Shown: positions 1 through 7,614, numbered from the stretch's first letter. The stretch is 8,774 nucleotides of DNA from Streptosporangiaceae bacterium (GCA_025934635.1 JAICWX010000354.1:1-8774), one strand, 5' to 3'. Notes: generated by a model not told the origin, from the sequence alone. Program-made: numbers and translations.

Positions 1-114
1 AAGGTCACCCCGACGGCGCCCGCCTTCACCAGCTACCGCCCGGCTAAGTACCTCCGCCCCTTCAACCTGTTCCCGCAGTTCAGCAAGCCGCCGCTGCCGT
101 TCGCCAAGCAGTAG
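1..114 (+). CDS. C-terminal 37 codons of an unidentified protein (5' end outside window)
   Basis: An open frame runs from the first base of the window to a TAG stop at 112-114. In this frame nearly every codon ends in G or C, as expected for a real gene in this genome, so I take it as the tail of a coding sequence. The visible tail is basic and rich in Pro, Phe and Tyr (it ends LPFAKQ) and has no recognisable catalytic motif. It could be a cytoplasmic or extracytoplasmic tail of a larger protein, and I do not recognise the family. It converges on the UbiB-family gene with only 6 bases between the two stop codons, so it is not part of that operon. Function unknown. Confidence 0.7.
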   Translation, partial: KVTPTAPAFTSYRPAKYLRPFNLFPQFSKPPLPFAKQ

Positions 115-133
115 CCCGGCTCAACGGCCCGGG
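115..133. terminator. weak GC hairpin at the convergent gene junction
   Basis: CCCGG (115-119) can pair with CCGGG (129-133) across a 9-base loop, exactly where two converging genes end. It overlaps the last codons of the minus-strand gene and no T-run follows on either strand. It is therefore at most a weak bidirectional terminator, and a 5-bp GC stem is common by chance in DNA of this composition. Confidence 0.2.
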
Positions 134-1614
134 TGGCCCGCCCCGGTGACGGCGGCGCGCCACCCGGCCTCGGCCTCTCCCATGGGAGTGGTCGGGGGAC
201 CCTGGACGAACGGCCAGATCTCCTCGGCGATGCCCCGCCAGTCCGCGGTCGCGGACAGCTCGCCGAGGAGCGCGAACAGCCCCAGGTTGATGCGCTGCAG
301 GATGACGTAGGACCGGGGAATCTGCACATAGTCGGCCAGCGGACTCCGGAAATCGAAGAAACGCCTGGTCACGGCCGTGGCATACGCCCCCGTCATGGTC
401 CGCGGTCCGCGCTCCCGGACCGTGTCGTAGAACACCGCCATGTGCTCGACGATCATGTCGGTGGGCAGCGGGGCGCCCGGCATCAGGAACCCCGCGTCCT
501 CCATGGCCCGGCGGAAGGTCTCCGGGTCCTCGTCGACGCACAGGTGCTTGACCATCGCCACCAGCGGCTGGAGTTCCTCCTCGGTGAAGTACTTGACCAG
601 GCCGAAGTCCAGGAACGTGACCCGGCCGCCGCCGTGGAACAGGTAATTGCCCGGATGCGGGTCGCCGTTGAAGGCGTGCGCCTCGTACAGGCTGCGGAAC
701 ACGAAGCGGTAGATGGTCTCGGCGGCCAGGTCCCGCTCGGCCTGCGACCAGGTCGCCAGCTCGGCGAACCGCGCGCCGTCGGCCAGCTCGCTGGTCACCA
801 CGCGCCGGGTGGACAGCTCGGGCACGATGTCAGGCACACCAATGGTCGGGTGGCCCGCGTAGTAGCGGGCGAACATCTGCTGGTTCCGCGCCTCCCGCCG
901 GTAGTCGAGCTCCTCGGTCACCCGCTCCCGCAGCTCGGCCAGCAGGGCGTCGACGTCCTGCATGGGCGCGGTGATCTTCAGCATCCGGCGCAGCAGGGCC
1001 ACGTTGCCCAGGTCGGCCTCGATGGTCTCGGCGATGCCCGGGTACTGCACCTTGACCGCGACGGCACGGCCGTCGCGGGTGATCGCGCGGTGGACCTGGC
1101 CGATCGACGCGGCCGCGATGGGATCGGGGTCCCAGGTGGCGAAGACCTGCTCCGGCGGCCCGCCCAGCTCCTCGGCGATGACCTGCGCGGCCAGCTCCGG
1201 GCTCATCGGCGGCACGCTGTCCTGGAGCCGGCTCAGCGTCCGCCGGGCGGCCGGGGACAGGCCGTCGTCGATGTAGCTGGCCATCTGGCCCAGCTTCATC
1301 AGCACGCCCTTCATCGTCCCCAGGGTGACGGCGACGTCCTCGGCGGTCTGCAGGGCCAGGTCGTTCCGCAGCGCCTGGCGGTGCTCGCCCGCGCTGGCGA
1401 ACAGCCGGGGCGCGCTGGTCGCGTAGCGCGCCCCGCCGCGCGCGGCCAGCCGCAGCGCCATCATCCCGCGCTCGAGCCGCAGGCTCCGGGCTCGCGCCCG
1501 GACCGCCTGCCCCCGCCGTCCCCGGCCGCGGACAAGCACGAGCGCCGCGACCGACAGCCCGCCGGCGCCGGCCGCGACGGCCAGGCGCCTCCTCTTCACG
1601 CCTGTTCTCCTCAT
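121..1614 (-). CDS. ABC1/UbiB-family atypical protein kinase-like ATPase (AarF-type)
   Basis: 497 residues, a typical length for the ABC1/AarF/UbiB family. The family hallmarks appear in order: the KxGQ motif (KLGQ, 107-110), the Ala-rich nucleotide loop that replaces the glycine loop (AAASIGQVH, 167-175), the VAVKV lysine (Lys188), the ELDYRREARN signature (235-244), the catalytic-loop motif NGDPHPGN (316-323, Asp318 and Asn323) and the metal-binding DFG (336-338). The loop has Asn where many UbiB proteins have His before the Asp. A basic N-terminus followed by a hydrophobic stretch (about 11-28) suggests a membrane anchor. Family members act as ATPases or kinases in isoprenoid-quinone and lipid metabolism. 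Actinobacteria use menaquinone and often carry several paralogues, so the substrate here is unknown and I do not assign ubiB. The ATG overlaps the stop of the upstream oxygenase gene (ATGA) and no clear ribosome site precedes it, which points to translational coupling. Confidence 0.93.
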   Translation of the reverse strand: MRRTGVKRRRLAVAAGAGGLSVAALVLVRGRGRRGQAVRARARSLRLERGMMALRLAARGGARYATSAPRLFASAGEHRQALRNDLALQTAEDVAVTLGTMKGVLMKLGQMASYIDDGLSPAARRTLSRLQDSVPPMSPELAAQVIAEELGGPPEQVFATWDPDPIAAASIGQVHRAITRDGRAVAVKVQYPGIAETIEADLGNVALLRRMLKITAPMQDVDALLAELRERVTEELDYRREARNQQMFARYYAGHPTIGVPDIVPELSTRRVVTSELADGARFAELATWSQAERDLAAETIYRFVFRSLYEAHAFNGDPHPGNYLFHGGGRVTFLDFGLVKYFTEEELQPLVAMVKHLCVDEDPETFRRAMEDAGFLMPGAPLPTDMIVEHMAVFYDTVRERGPRTMTGAYATAVTRRFFDFRSPLADYVQIPRSYVILQRINLGLFALLGELSATADWRGIAEEIWPFVQGPPTTPMGEAEAGWRAAVTGAGHPGR

Positions 1615-2504
1615 GACCGCGCCGCCGCGCGCATCCGCACGGCGATCCGCTGCCGGGCCTCCAGCACCCCCGGCTCACCCAGGAAGACCGCGTCGAGCAC
1701 GCCGAGCGCCTGGCGGATCTCGGTCCGCCGCTGTTCGGTCAGCGGGGCAGGCGCCGGGAAGCCGTACAGGTCGATGGCCCAGCCGGGCAGCGACGCCAGC
1801 GCGGCGTCCCTGATGTCCTGCCACAGCTCGGCGATGTCCTCGTCCAGGCCGGGCGGGTCGAGCAGGTAACCCATCGACTCCGCCGCGGCGGGCGTAAGGC
1901 GCAGGTCCGGGCGGACGCCCTCGATGTACCGCCCGAGCGCGGCCACGCTGTCCGGGATGATCTCACGCGGCACCCCGAGCAGCTCGGCCGCGACCGCCAT
2001 CTCCGCCACGTAGGCGTCGGCGTCGGCCTCCGTCAGCGGCGTGCCGAACAGGGCGCCGGCGGCCAGGCCGGAATCCACCAGGGCGGCGTGCACCCACAGC
2101 AGCAGCGCGGGGTCACCCGCCTCGTACGGCAGGCCGGTCACCGTATCGACCCCGCGGACGTGCTCGTGAATGGCGCGGACGCGCTGGGCGACCCGCCGGG
2201 CGCTGGCCCGGTCCCCGAACGTGACCGTGACCTCGTAGGCGGAGGTCGCCGCGAGCCGGCCGACCGGGTCGGTCCGCCAGTCGCTGTGCTGGTCGACGCC
2301 GGCCATGGCCAGCGGGTGCAGCGCCTGCATCAGCAGCGAGCGCAGCCCGGCGACCGGCGCGGACAGGTCGGTGCTGACCCGCCAGGTCACGCTGCCGGGA
2401 CCGAAGTACCCGTCGTCTTCCGGCCCGACCGGGACGGCGGCGGCGTACGCCGCCGCGGACCGCTCGACCAGGCCCGCGGCGGCGGCGTAGGCGTCGGCGG
2501 TCAT
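1611..2504 (-). CDS. DUF2236 / MpaB-family heme oxygenase-like protein
   Basis: 297 residues, mostly helical in composition. It matches the DUF2236 family (fungal MpaB, latex-clearing protein Lcp and many actinobacterial proteins), whose studied members are heme-containing oxygenases. Visible family features are the block LHPLAMAGVDQHS (62-74), the DP-x-x-R-x-x-x-T segment (Asp79, Arg83, Thr87), the pair His113 and His115, and LLWVHAALVDS (135-145, His139). The Arg-x3-Thr pair followed about 30 residues later by His resembles the conserved heme-pocket residues of Lcp. The ligand assignment is inferred. There is no signal peptide, so the protein is probably cytoplasmic or membrane-associated. 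The open frame continues upstream inside the neighbouring gene, but ATG at 2504 is the sensible start: it gives an ATGA overlap with the deacetylase stop and the usual family length. It sits between the deacetylase and the UbiB-like gene in one coupled operon. Substrate unknown. Confidence 0.85.
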   Translation of the reverse strand: MTADAYAAAAGLVERSAAAYAAAVPVGPEDDGYFGPGSVTWRVSTDLSAPVAGLRSLLMQALHPLAMAGVDQHSDWRTDPVGRLAATSAYEVTVTFGDRASARRVAQRVRAIHEHVRGVDTVTGLPYEAGDPALLLWVHAALVDSGLAAGALFGTPLTEADADAYVAEMAVAAELLGVPREIIPDSVAALGRYIEGVRPDLRLTPAAAESMGYLLDPPGLDEDIAELWQDIRDAALASLPGWAIDLYGFPAPAPLTEQRRTEIRQALGVLDAVFLGEPGVLEARQRIAVRMRAAARS

Positions 2505-3352
2505 GACCGCAGCCCCGCGAACAGGTCGTCCTCGGGTAGCGGCGACCCCGTGGTGTCGCGGGCCCGGATGAAGCTCTCCCGGCCGAAGGTGGCCTCGGAG
2601 ACCTCCGGCGGGATCTTGCTGAACCACGACTCGCCGCCGATCTGGCTGCCGTGCGCGAACAGGGCCTCGCGCTTGCGGGGGAGTACCGCCCGGATGTCGA
2701 CGGTGGTGGTGATGCGCTGCTCGGACTCCAGCCCGCGCCGCATCCGCTCCGGGTCGGGCTCCTCCCAGTCGGGCACCTCGGCGCCCAGCTCGCGCAGCGC
2801 GTCCCAGATCTTGCGCCAGTCGCTGCCGCGCATCGCGCTGAGGTAGAGCTTGGCCAGGCTGCTGCCGGGCACCCCGGCGCTGGCCGCGAACGCCGCCTGG
2901 GCGGCCCGGCTCGCGTGCACGTGATCGGGATGCTGGTACGGCCCCTGATCGTCGTAGGTGACCAGCACCTGCGGGCGGTACCGGTCGATCAGGCCGGAGA
3001 TCCGCGCCGCCACGTCCGCCTCGGCGATGTTGCAGAAGGCGTCGGCCCGGTCCTTGTAGTCCCATTCCACCATGCCGGAGTCGTGATACCCGAGCAGTTC
3101 GAGGTCGGTCACCCCCAGGATCGTGCAGGCCTCGCGGAGCTCGGCCAGGCGCTGCCCGGCCACCGCCTTCTCGTCATGTCCGTTCTGCCCGGGCTTGACC
3201 CCGCCGGGCGCGTCCCCGAACTCGCCATTGGTACACGTCACGACCACAGTCCGGATGCCCTGGGCGGAGTAGGTCGCCAGCACGCCGCCCGTGCTCGACG
3301 CCTCGTCATCGGGATGTGCGTGTACCGCCATCATCGTCAGCTTTTCTGCCAT
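2501..3352 (-). CDS. LmbE/PIG-L family zinc deacetylase (mycothiol S-conjugate amidase-like)
   Basis: 283 residues. The N-terminal VHAHPDDEASSTGG (10-23) is the LmbE/PIG-L metal motif, with His13 and Asp16 as zinc ligands and Asp15 as the likely general base. The second motif HPDHVH (141-146) supplies the third ligand, His144. The N-terminus (MMAVHAHPDDE), the TYDDQGPYQHPDH block and the C-terminal DDLFAGL resemble mycothiol S-conjugate amidase (Mca), which cleaves mycothiol conjugates during detoxification. Its relative MshB deacetylates GlcNAc-inositol in mycothiol synthesis. Actinobacteria also carry further LmbE paralogues with the same motifs, so the family is secure and the substrate is not. 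ATG at 3352 is chosen because it lies just before the first conserved strand. The ribosome site is weak (GGGA close to the ATG). The stop overlaps the next gene (ATGA). The 114 bases upstream, as far as the small zinc-finger-like gene, contain no convincing promoter. Confidence 0.9.
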   Translation of the reverse strand: MAEKLTMMAVHAHPDDEASSTGGVLATYSAQGIRTVVVTCTNGEFGDAPGGVKPGQNGHDEKAVAGQRLAELREACTILGVTDLELLGYHDSGMVEWDYKDRADAFCNIAEADVAARISGLIDRYRPQVLVTYDDQGPYQHPDHVHASRAAQAAFAASAGVPGSSLAKLYLSAMRGSDWRKIWDALRELGAEVPDWEEPDPERMRRGLESEQRITTTVDIRAVLPRKREALFAHGSQIGGESWFSKIPPEVSEATFGRESFIRARDTTGSPLPEDDLFAGLRS

Positions 3353-3466
3353 GATCCCAGACTGCCCGACGCGCTGGCCTGCTTCGAACGCGGGTAGCCA
3401 GGGAGAAAGGAGAACGCTGGAGAGACGCCCGGGCAACGGGGCCGCGGTCGTCGGCTGCGAGGGGTG

Positions 3467-3646
3467 CTAGCGGGAGCTGTCCGGCCGGCCGGTGAGGGCT
3501 TCCGGATGCATCCGGCTGTAGTGCTGGGTCAGCACCGCGCTGGCCTGGCCTGGGCGGTAGGCCATGGTGCGGCCGCACACATCGCAGCGCGTCACGGGAA
3601 GCCGGGTAACCGTCACCGGGAAGCGGGCTGATTCTGACTTGCTCAT
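3467..3646 (-). CDS. small putative zinc-binding protein (Cys2-His2 pattern), 59 residues
   Basis: A short frame on the minus strand runs from ATG at 3646 to TAG at 3467-3469. An in-frame TGA lies 12 bases upstream of the ATG, which fixes the longest possible start. Third positions are mostly G or C. The protein has CDVCG at 21-25 and QHYSRMH at 41-47, giving a C-x2-C-x17-H-x4-H arrangement that could bind one zinc ion, like a compact C2H2 or zinc-ribbon fold. The N-terminus is Ser-rich and the C-terminus polar. I do not recognise a named family. It is divergent from ftsW (109 bases apart) and upstream of, and codirectional with, the deacetylase operon, so it could regulate either. That is inference. 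No Shine-Dalgarno sequence is visible before the ATG, so leaderless or weak translation is possible. The Cys/His pattern and codon bias argue for a real gene; the short length argues for caution. Confidence 0.65.
   Translation of the reverse strand: MSKSESARFPVTVTRLPVTRCDVCGRTMAYRPGQASAVLTQHYSRMHPEALTGRPDSSR
3502..3515. repeat. 14-bp perfect palindrome inside the small zinc-binding gene
   Basis: CCGGATGCATCCGG equals its own reverse complement. It covers the codons for Arg-Met-His-Pro, including the second putative zinc-ligand His, so coding constraint may explain part of it. It could also be a protein-binding site, but nothing else supports that. Confidence 0.4.
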
Positions 3647-3755
3647 TGGTATACATCATGCCAGATATCAAGGGCCGCTTCATCTCCCCCCGGAATCTGG
3701 GCGACACGCGCCGGATGTCCCGGTCCTGCCGCGGTCCGGTCAGCAGACTTGAACC
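3647..3755. promoter_or_regulatory. divergent intergenic region between the small zinc-binding gene and ftsW
   Basis: These 109 bases must carry the control signals for ftsW and probably for the small minus-strand gene. An AT-rich patch with GTATAC (3649-3654) and GATATC (3664-3669) lies near the small gene. A GACAC pentamer at 3703-3707, about 50 bases before the ftsW ATG, matches the core bound by WhiA and WhiB in Streptomyces, where ftsW is a reported WhiA target. I could not find a clean -35/-10 pair on either strand, so the promoter itself is not placed. A single pentamer occurs by chance in a stretch this long roughly one time in five. Confidence 0.45.
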
Positions 3756-5051
3756 ATGCACCCAGAGCTCGCGGACCTTGACCTGCCCGAGCCCGACGCG
3801 CTGCCCCTGCCCGGCCTGGCCGGCGTGCGGGATATCAAGGGCAGGATCGGCGTGTGGCGCGCGCTGCTCGACCGGCCGCTCACGTCCTACTATCTCGTGC
3901 TCGGCATCACCATCTTGCTGCTCGGGCTCGGCCTGGTCATGGTGCAGTCGACCGGCTCGGTGGCGGACCTGGCCGCCGGGCTCAGCCCGTACTCCGATTT
4001 CAAGAAGCAGCTGCTGGGAGCGGCGGTCGGCCTGCCGCTGATGTGGGTGGCGGCGCGCTCGTCCCCCCGGCTGTTCCGGGCCCTGGCCTACCCGCTGGTC
4101 GCGGTCGCGGTGGTCGGGCTCGGCCTGACGCTCATCCACGGCGTCGGGGTCTCGCAGAACGGCGCGTCGCGGTGGATCAACCTCGGCGGGCAGCAGGTCC
4201 AGCCGTCCGAGATCGCCAAGATCGCCCTGGTGATATGGGGCGCCGACCTGCTGGCCCGCAAGGAGAAGCTCGGCCAGCTGGCCGACTGGCGGCACATTCT
4301 CGTGCCGCTCATGCCCGGTGCGGGCCTGCTCTGCCTGCTCGTGATGACCGGTGACGACCTCGGCACCACGTTCATCCTGCTGGTCATCTTCCTCGCGCTG
4401 CTGTGGGTCATCGGCACTCCCGGGCGGGTCTTCAGCGGCCTGCTGATCCTGATGGCCCTGGCCATGATCCTCATGATCGTCTCGGCCAAGTACCGGTTCG
4501 AGCGCCTGACCGGCTTCATCAACCCCACCGGCAGCATCACCGGCGCGAACTGGCAGGGCGTCCACGGCAAGTACGCCCTGTCCTCGGGCGGCGTCTTCGG
4601 CGTGGGCCTCGGCGCCAGCGGGGAGAAGTGGGGCTACGTGCCGGAGTCCACCACCGACTTCATCTTCGCCATCATCGGCGAGGAACTCGGGCTGGTCGGG
4701 ACGCTGTGCGTGACCTTCCTGTACGGCGGGCTGGCCTTCGCCGGGCTCCGGATCGCCCGGCGCGCACCGGATGTCTTCTGCCGGCTGGGCGCCGCCGCCA
4801 TCACGGCGTGGATCGTCATGCAGGCCACGGTCAACATCGGCGCGGTGATCGGCGTCCTGCCGATCACCGGGGTCCCGCTTCCGCTGGTCTCGGCCGGGTT
4901 GTCGTCCTTGCTGGTGACGATGATCGGGCTGGGCATGCTCATGTCGTTCGCCCGGCTGGAGCCCGGCGCGCGCGAAGCTTTGGCCGCACGTGGCCCCGGC
5001 TGGCCGCTGCGCGTTCTAAGCTGGCTCGGTCTATCAAAGCGCCGAAGATAG
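3756..5051 (+). CDS. ftsW: FtsW, septal peptidoglycan glycosyltransferase (SEDS family)
   Basis: 431 residues with a polytopic SEDS pattern: a soluble N-terminus (1-42), first membrane helix near 44-63, further helices to about 398 and a short basic tail (KRRR). Signature blocks are GASRWINLG with QVQPSEIAKIA (136-156), the large extracytoplasmic loop ending in PESTTDFIFAIIGEELG (296-312; Asp301 is the conserved acidic residue thought to be catalytic) and the NIGAVIGVLPITGVPLPLVSAG block (360-381). The protein polymerises lipid II into glycan strands at the septum together with a class B PBP. The start is ATG 3756: an in-frame TGA at 3750-3752 excludes anything longer, and no good ribosome site precedes it. 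Proximity to murG, murC, ftsQ and ftsZ favours FtsW over RodA. In most actinobacteria murD lies directly upstream; here a divergent unrelated gene does. murG follows after 30 bases. Confidence 0.95.
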   Translation: MHPELADLDLPEPDALPLPGLAGVRDIKGRIGVWRALLDRPLTSYYLVLGITILLLGLGLVMVQSTGSVADLAAGLSPYSDFKKQLLGAAVGLPLMWVAARSSPRLFRALAYPLVAVAVVGLGLTLIHGVGVSQNGASRWINLGGQQVQPSEIAKIALVIWGADLLARKEKLGQLADWRHILVPLMPGAGLLCLLVMTGDDLGTTFILLVIFLALLWVIGTPGRVFSGLLILMALAMILMIVSAKYRFERLTGFINPTGSITGANWQGVHGKYALSSGGVFGVGLGASGEKWGYVPESTTDFIFAIIGEELGLVGTLCVTFLYGGLAFAGLRIARRAPDVFCRLGAAAITAWIVMQATVNIGAVIGVLPITGVPLPLVSAGLSSLLVTMIGLGMLMSFARLEPGAREALAARGPGWPLRVLSWLGLSKRRR

Positions 5052-5081
5052 AAGAGCGGCGCCACTGGAGCGGGACGAGGC

Positions 5082-6197
5082 ATGAGGGTACTGCTTGCCG
5101 GCGGCGGGTCCGCCGGTCACATCGAACCAGCGCTGGCGCTGGCCGACGCGTTGCGCCGGATTGACCCCGGCGCCGAAGTGACCTGCCTGGGCACCGAACG
5201 CGGCCTGGAGACCCGGCTGATCCCGCTCCGCGGGTATCCGCTGGAGCTCATCCCGGCCGTGCCGATGCCCCGGTCGGTCACGCCCAGGCTGCTCACGGTG
5301 CCCGGCCGGCTGGCCGGCGCCATCAACGCCGCCGCCGCCGCGCTCGACCGGACCAGGGCACAGGTGCTCGTGGGCTTCGGCGGGTACGTCGCCACGCCCG
5401 CCTACCTCGCGGCCCGGCGGCGCCGGGTACCGATCGTGGTGCACGAGGCCAACCCGAAACCGGGCCTGGCCAACCGGCTCGGCGCCCGGTTCACCACGCA
5501 CGTGTTCACCGGTCACCCGGATACCGTGCTGCGGAACGGCAAGTACCTCGGCATCCCGATCAGGCGCGAGATCGCCGAGCTGGACCGGCTGGGGCTCGGT
5601 GACAAGGCCCGCGCGCACTTCGGCCTCCGTCCCGACATGCCCGTGCTGCTGGTGACCGGCGGATCGCAGGGAGCGCGGTCACTGAACGCCGCGGTCTTCG
5701 GGGCCGCGGACTCGCTGCGCGAGGCGGGCGTCCAGGTCCTGCACATCATCGGCCCCCGCAACGGCCATGACGCGCCGGTCACGAAGAGGGGGGAAGGGGA
5801 GGCGGGTGGGGTGCCCTACGTGGCGGCCCCTTACATCGACCGGATGGATCTCGCCTACGCGGCCGCGGATTTCGCGCTGTGCCGGGCGGGCGCCATGACC
5901 TGCGCCGAGCTCACCGCGGTCGGCTTGCCGGCCGCCTACGTGCCGCTCCCCATCGGCAATGGCGAGCAGCGGCTGAACGCGCTGCCGATCGTGCAGCGGG
6001 GCGGCGGCATGCTGGTGACCGACGCCGACCTGACCCCCGGGTGGATCCGCGACACGCTGCTGCCGGTGCTGGTCAACATCGACCAGGTGGCGGACATGTC
6101 GGAGGCGGCCGCATCACTCGGGCGCGGTGACGCGGACCGCTGGCTGGCCGAGGCCGTCGTCAGCGTCCTGAACGAGGTCCCGGCCGATGGCGGCTGA
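5082..6197 (+). CDS. murG: MurG, UDP-GlcNAc:lipid I N-acetylglucosaminyltransferase
   Basis: 371 residues, the usual length for this GT-B glycosyltransferase. It transfers GlcNAc from UDP-GlcNAc to lipid I on the inner face of the membrane, producing lipid II, the substrate of FtsW. The N-terminal acceptor domain has the glycine loop [10 protein letters not shown] (7-16, His13), the second loop GGYVATP (100-106) and [11 protein letters not shown] (121-131). The C-terminal domain has the third loop [10 protein letters not shown] (193-202), the UDP-GlcNAc site [10 protein letters not shown] (268-277, Glu276) and GNGEQRLNA (292-300). Residues 234-246 are a Gly/Glu-rich low-complexity stretch coded by an unusual purine-only run. 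The start ATG 5082 is preceded by GGAG at 11 bases and by GAGG at 1 base, so the ribosome site is not well spaced. The stop overlaps the murC start by 11 bases, implying coupling. Confidence 0.96.
   Translation: MRVLLAGGGSAGHIEPALALADALRRIDPGAEVTCLGTERGLETRLIPLRGYPLELIPAVPMPRSVTPRLLTVPGRLAGAINAAAAALDRTRAQVLVGFGGYVATPAYLAARRRRVPIVVHEANPKPGLANRLGARFTTHVFTGHPDTVLRNGKYLGIPIRREIAELDRLGLGDKARAHFGLRPDMPVLLVTGGSQGARSLNAAVFGAADSLREAGVQVLHIIGPRNGHDAPVTKRGEGEAGGVPYVAAPYIDRMDLAYAAADFALCRAGAMTCAELTAVGLPAAYVPLPIGNGEQRLNALPIVQRGGGMLVTDADLTPGWIRDTLLPVLVNIDQVADMSEAAASLGRGDADRWLAEAVVSVLNEVPADGG
5788..5811 (+). other. putative G-quadruplex motif within murG
   Basis: On the coding strand the G-runs are GGGGGG, GGGG, GGG and GGGG, separated by AA, AGGC and T. 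This fits the canonical four-run G-quadruplex pattern with short loops and could form in the non-template DNA or in the mRNA. It lies in a poorly conserved linker of the MurG protein and uses AGG and GGG codons that the rest of the gene tends to avoid. Whether it folds is untested. Confidence 0.5.
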
Positions 6198-7614
6198 GAC
6201 CGGGGCGCCGGTGCCCGCCGCCCGGCTCGGCCGGGTGCACTTCGCCGGCATCGGCGGGGCAGGCATGTCCGGTATCGCGCGGATCATGCTGGCCCGGGGC
6301 ATCAGCGTCTCCGGCAGCGACGCGAAGGATTCGGCCCTGCTCGGTGAGCTGCGGGCGCTCGGCGCCAGCGTGCACATCGGGCACGCGGCGGGCAACCTGG
6401 GTTCCCTCGGCCCCGGCGACACCCTGGTGGTGTCGAGTGCCATCCGGCCGGACAACCCGGAACTGGCCGAGGCGACCCGGCGCGGGCTCCGGGTCCTGCA
6501 CCGCGCCGCGGCGCTGGCCTCGGTCATGGCGGGCCGGCGGGTGATCGCGGTCGCGGGAACGCACGGCAAGACCACCACCACGTCCATGCTCACCACGGTG
6601 CTCAGGGAATGCGGCGCCGACCCGGGCTACGCCATCGGCGGGATCCTCACCGAGACGGGGCTCGGCGCGGAGGACGGGTCCGGCCTGGACTTCGTCGCCG
6701 AGGCGGACGAAAGCGACCGGTCATTCCTGATGCTCTCGCCCGACGTGGCGCTCATCACCAACGTCGAGGCCGACCACCTGGACAACTACGAGAGCCTGGC
6801 GGACATCCAGGCGACGTTCACCACGTTCGGCCGGCAGGTCACCAGCATGGTGCTGACCTGTGCCGACGACCCGGGCGCGGAGACAGTCGCGGCGCGCCTT
6901 GATCCCTCCCGCGTCCGCCGGTACGGCGAGTCCCCGCACGCCGACTACCGGCTCCTCGACGTGGCGCCCCGCGGGATGGCGATCGGCTTTACCGTGGCGG
7001 CTGACCGCAGCCCGTTCGGTGAAGTCTTCGCCCAGCTGACGGTAGACGTGCCGGGGCACCACAACGCCCTGAACGCCACCGCGGCCTTCGCCGCCGCCGT
7101 CGAGCTCGGCTTCGCGCCGCCCCGGGTGGCCGCGGCCATCGCCGCCTACCGGGGCGCGCAGCGCCGGCTGGAGCTCAAGGGCGAGGCGCGCGGCGTGCGG
7201 GTGCTCGACAGCTACGCGCACCACCCCACCGAGCTCGCGGCCGACCTGCGCGCGGCCAGGGACATCACGACCGAAGCCGGCAAGGGCCGGGTCATCGCGA
7301 TCTTCCAGCCGCACCTGTTCAGCCGGACCAGGATCTTCGCGGCCGAGTTCGGCGCCGCGCTCGGGCTGGCCGATGAGGCCGTCGTGCTCGACGTGTACGC
7401 CGCCCGGGAAGATCCGGAGCCCGGCGTCAGCGGCCAGCTCATCGTGGACGCCGTCCCCGGCGGGCGCGGCCGGTTCGTGCCGGATCCGGCCCGGGCCGCC
7501 GCCGTGATCGACGCGATCGCCGAGCCCGGCGACCTGGTGCTGACCATGGGAGCCGGGGACATCACCACCCTCGGCCCGCGGCTGCTCGAGACCCTGCGGG
7601 GTCCGAGAGAGTGA
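6187..7614 (+). CDS. murC: MurC, UDP-N-acetylmuramate--L-alanine ligase
   Basis: 475 residues. It adds L-Ala to UDP-MurNAc using ATP, the first step of stem-peptide assembly in the cytoplasm. All Mur-ligase landmarks are present: the N-terminal UDP-binding motif [14 protein letters not shown] (18-31), the P-loop [12 protein letters not shown] (123-134), EADESDRSF (172-180), [12 protein letters not shown] (190-201), GHHNALNA (290-297), the [12 protein letters not shown] block (321-332), DSYAHHPTE (341-349), FQPHLFSRT (373-381) and GAGDIT (455-460). [12 protein letters not shown] and DSYAHHP distinguish MurC from MurD, MurE and MurF. ATG 6187 lies inside the end of murG and has GAGG at 6174-6177, 9 bases upstream, a proper ribosome site. 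The stop overlaps the ftsQ GTG start (GTGA). Its place between murG and ftsQ matches the mycobacterial order. Confidence 0.97.
   Translation: MAAETGAPVPAARLGRVHFAGIGGAGMSGIARIMLARGISVSGSDAKDSALLGELRALGASVHIGHAAGNLGSLGPGDTLVVSSAIRPDNPELAEATRRGLRVLHRAAALASVMAGRRVIAVAGTHGKTTTTSMLTTVLRECGADPGYAIGGILTETGLGAEDGSGLDFVAEADESDRSFLMLSPDVALITNVEADHLDNYESLADIQATFTTFGRQVTSMVLTCADDPGAETVAARLDPSRVRRYGESPHADYRLLDVAPRGMAIGFTVAADRSPFGEVFAQLTVDVPGHHNALNATAAFAAAVELGFAPPRVAAAIAAYRGAQRRLELKGEARGVRVLDSYAHHPTELAADLRAARDITTEAGKGRVIAIFQPHLFSRTRIFAAEFGAALGLADEAVVLDVYAAREDPEPGVSGQLIVDAVPGGRGRFVPDPARAAAVIDAIAEPGDLVLTMGAGDITTLGPRLLETLRGPRE

Noticed and set aside
133..1869. 578-codon open frame on the plus strand, antisense to the UbiB-like gene
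   Set aside because: It is a mirror frame caused by high third-position GC. The protein is Arg/Gly/His/Pro-rich with no family motifs, while the opposite strand has every ABC1 motif.
2651..3397. 248-codon plus-strand frame opposite the deacetylase
   Set aside because: A GC-bias shadow with no motifs. The minus strand encodes the HPDDE and HPDH zinc motifs.
3407..3470. Purine run with AAGGAG on the plus strand that looks like a ribosome site
   Set aside because: Only a CTG codon lies at a usable distance, giving 17 codons without coding character.
3664..3842. 12-base direct repeat GATATCAAGGGC, upstream of and inside ftsW
   Set aside because: One or two 12-base matches are expected by chance in a window this size. 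There is no further flanking repeat or target-site structure.
3646..4041. 131-codon plus-strand frame starting before ftsW
   Set aside because: It runs out of frame with ftsW and its protein is Ser/Arg/Trp/Cys-rich noise. The true ftsW frame is open from 3756 and rich in membrane motifs.
3306..4565. 419-codon minus-strand frame across the ftsW start region
   Set aside because: It is low-complexity (Glu/Asp/Gln/Arg/His-rich) and runs antisense to conserved FtsW sequence and through several real genes.
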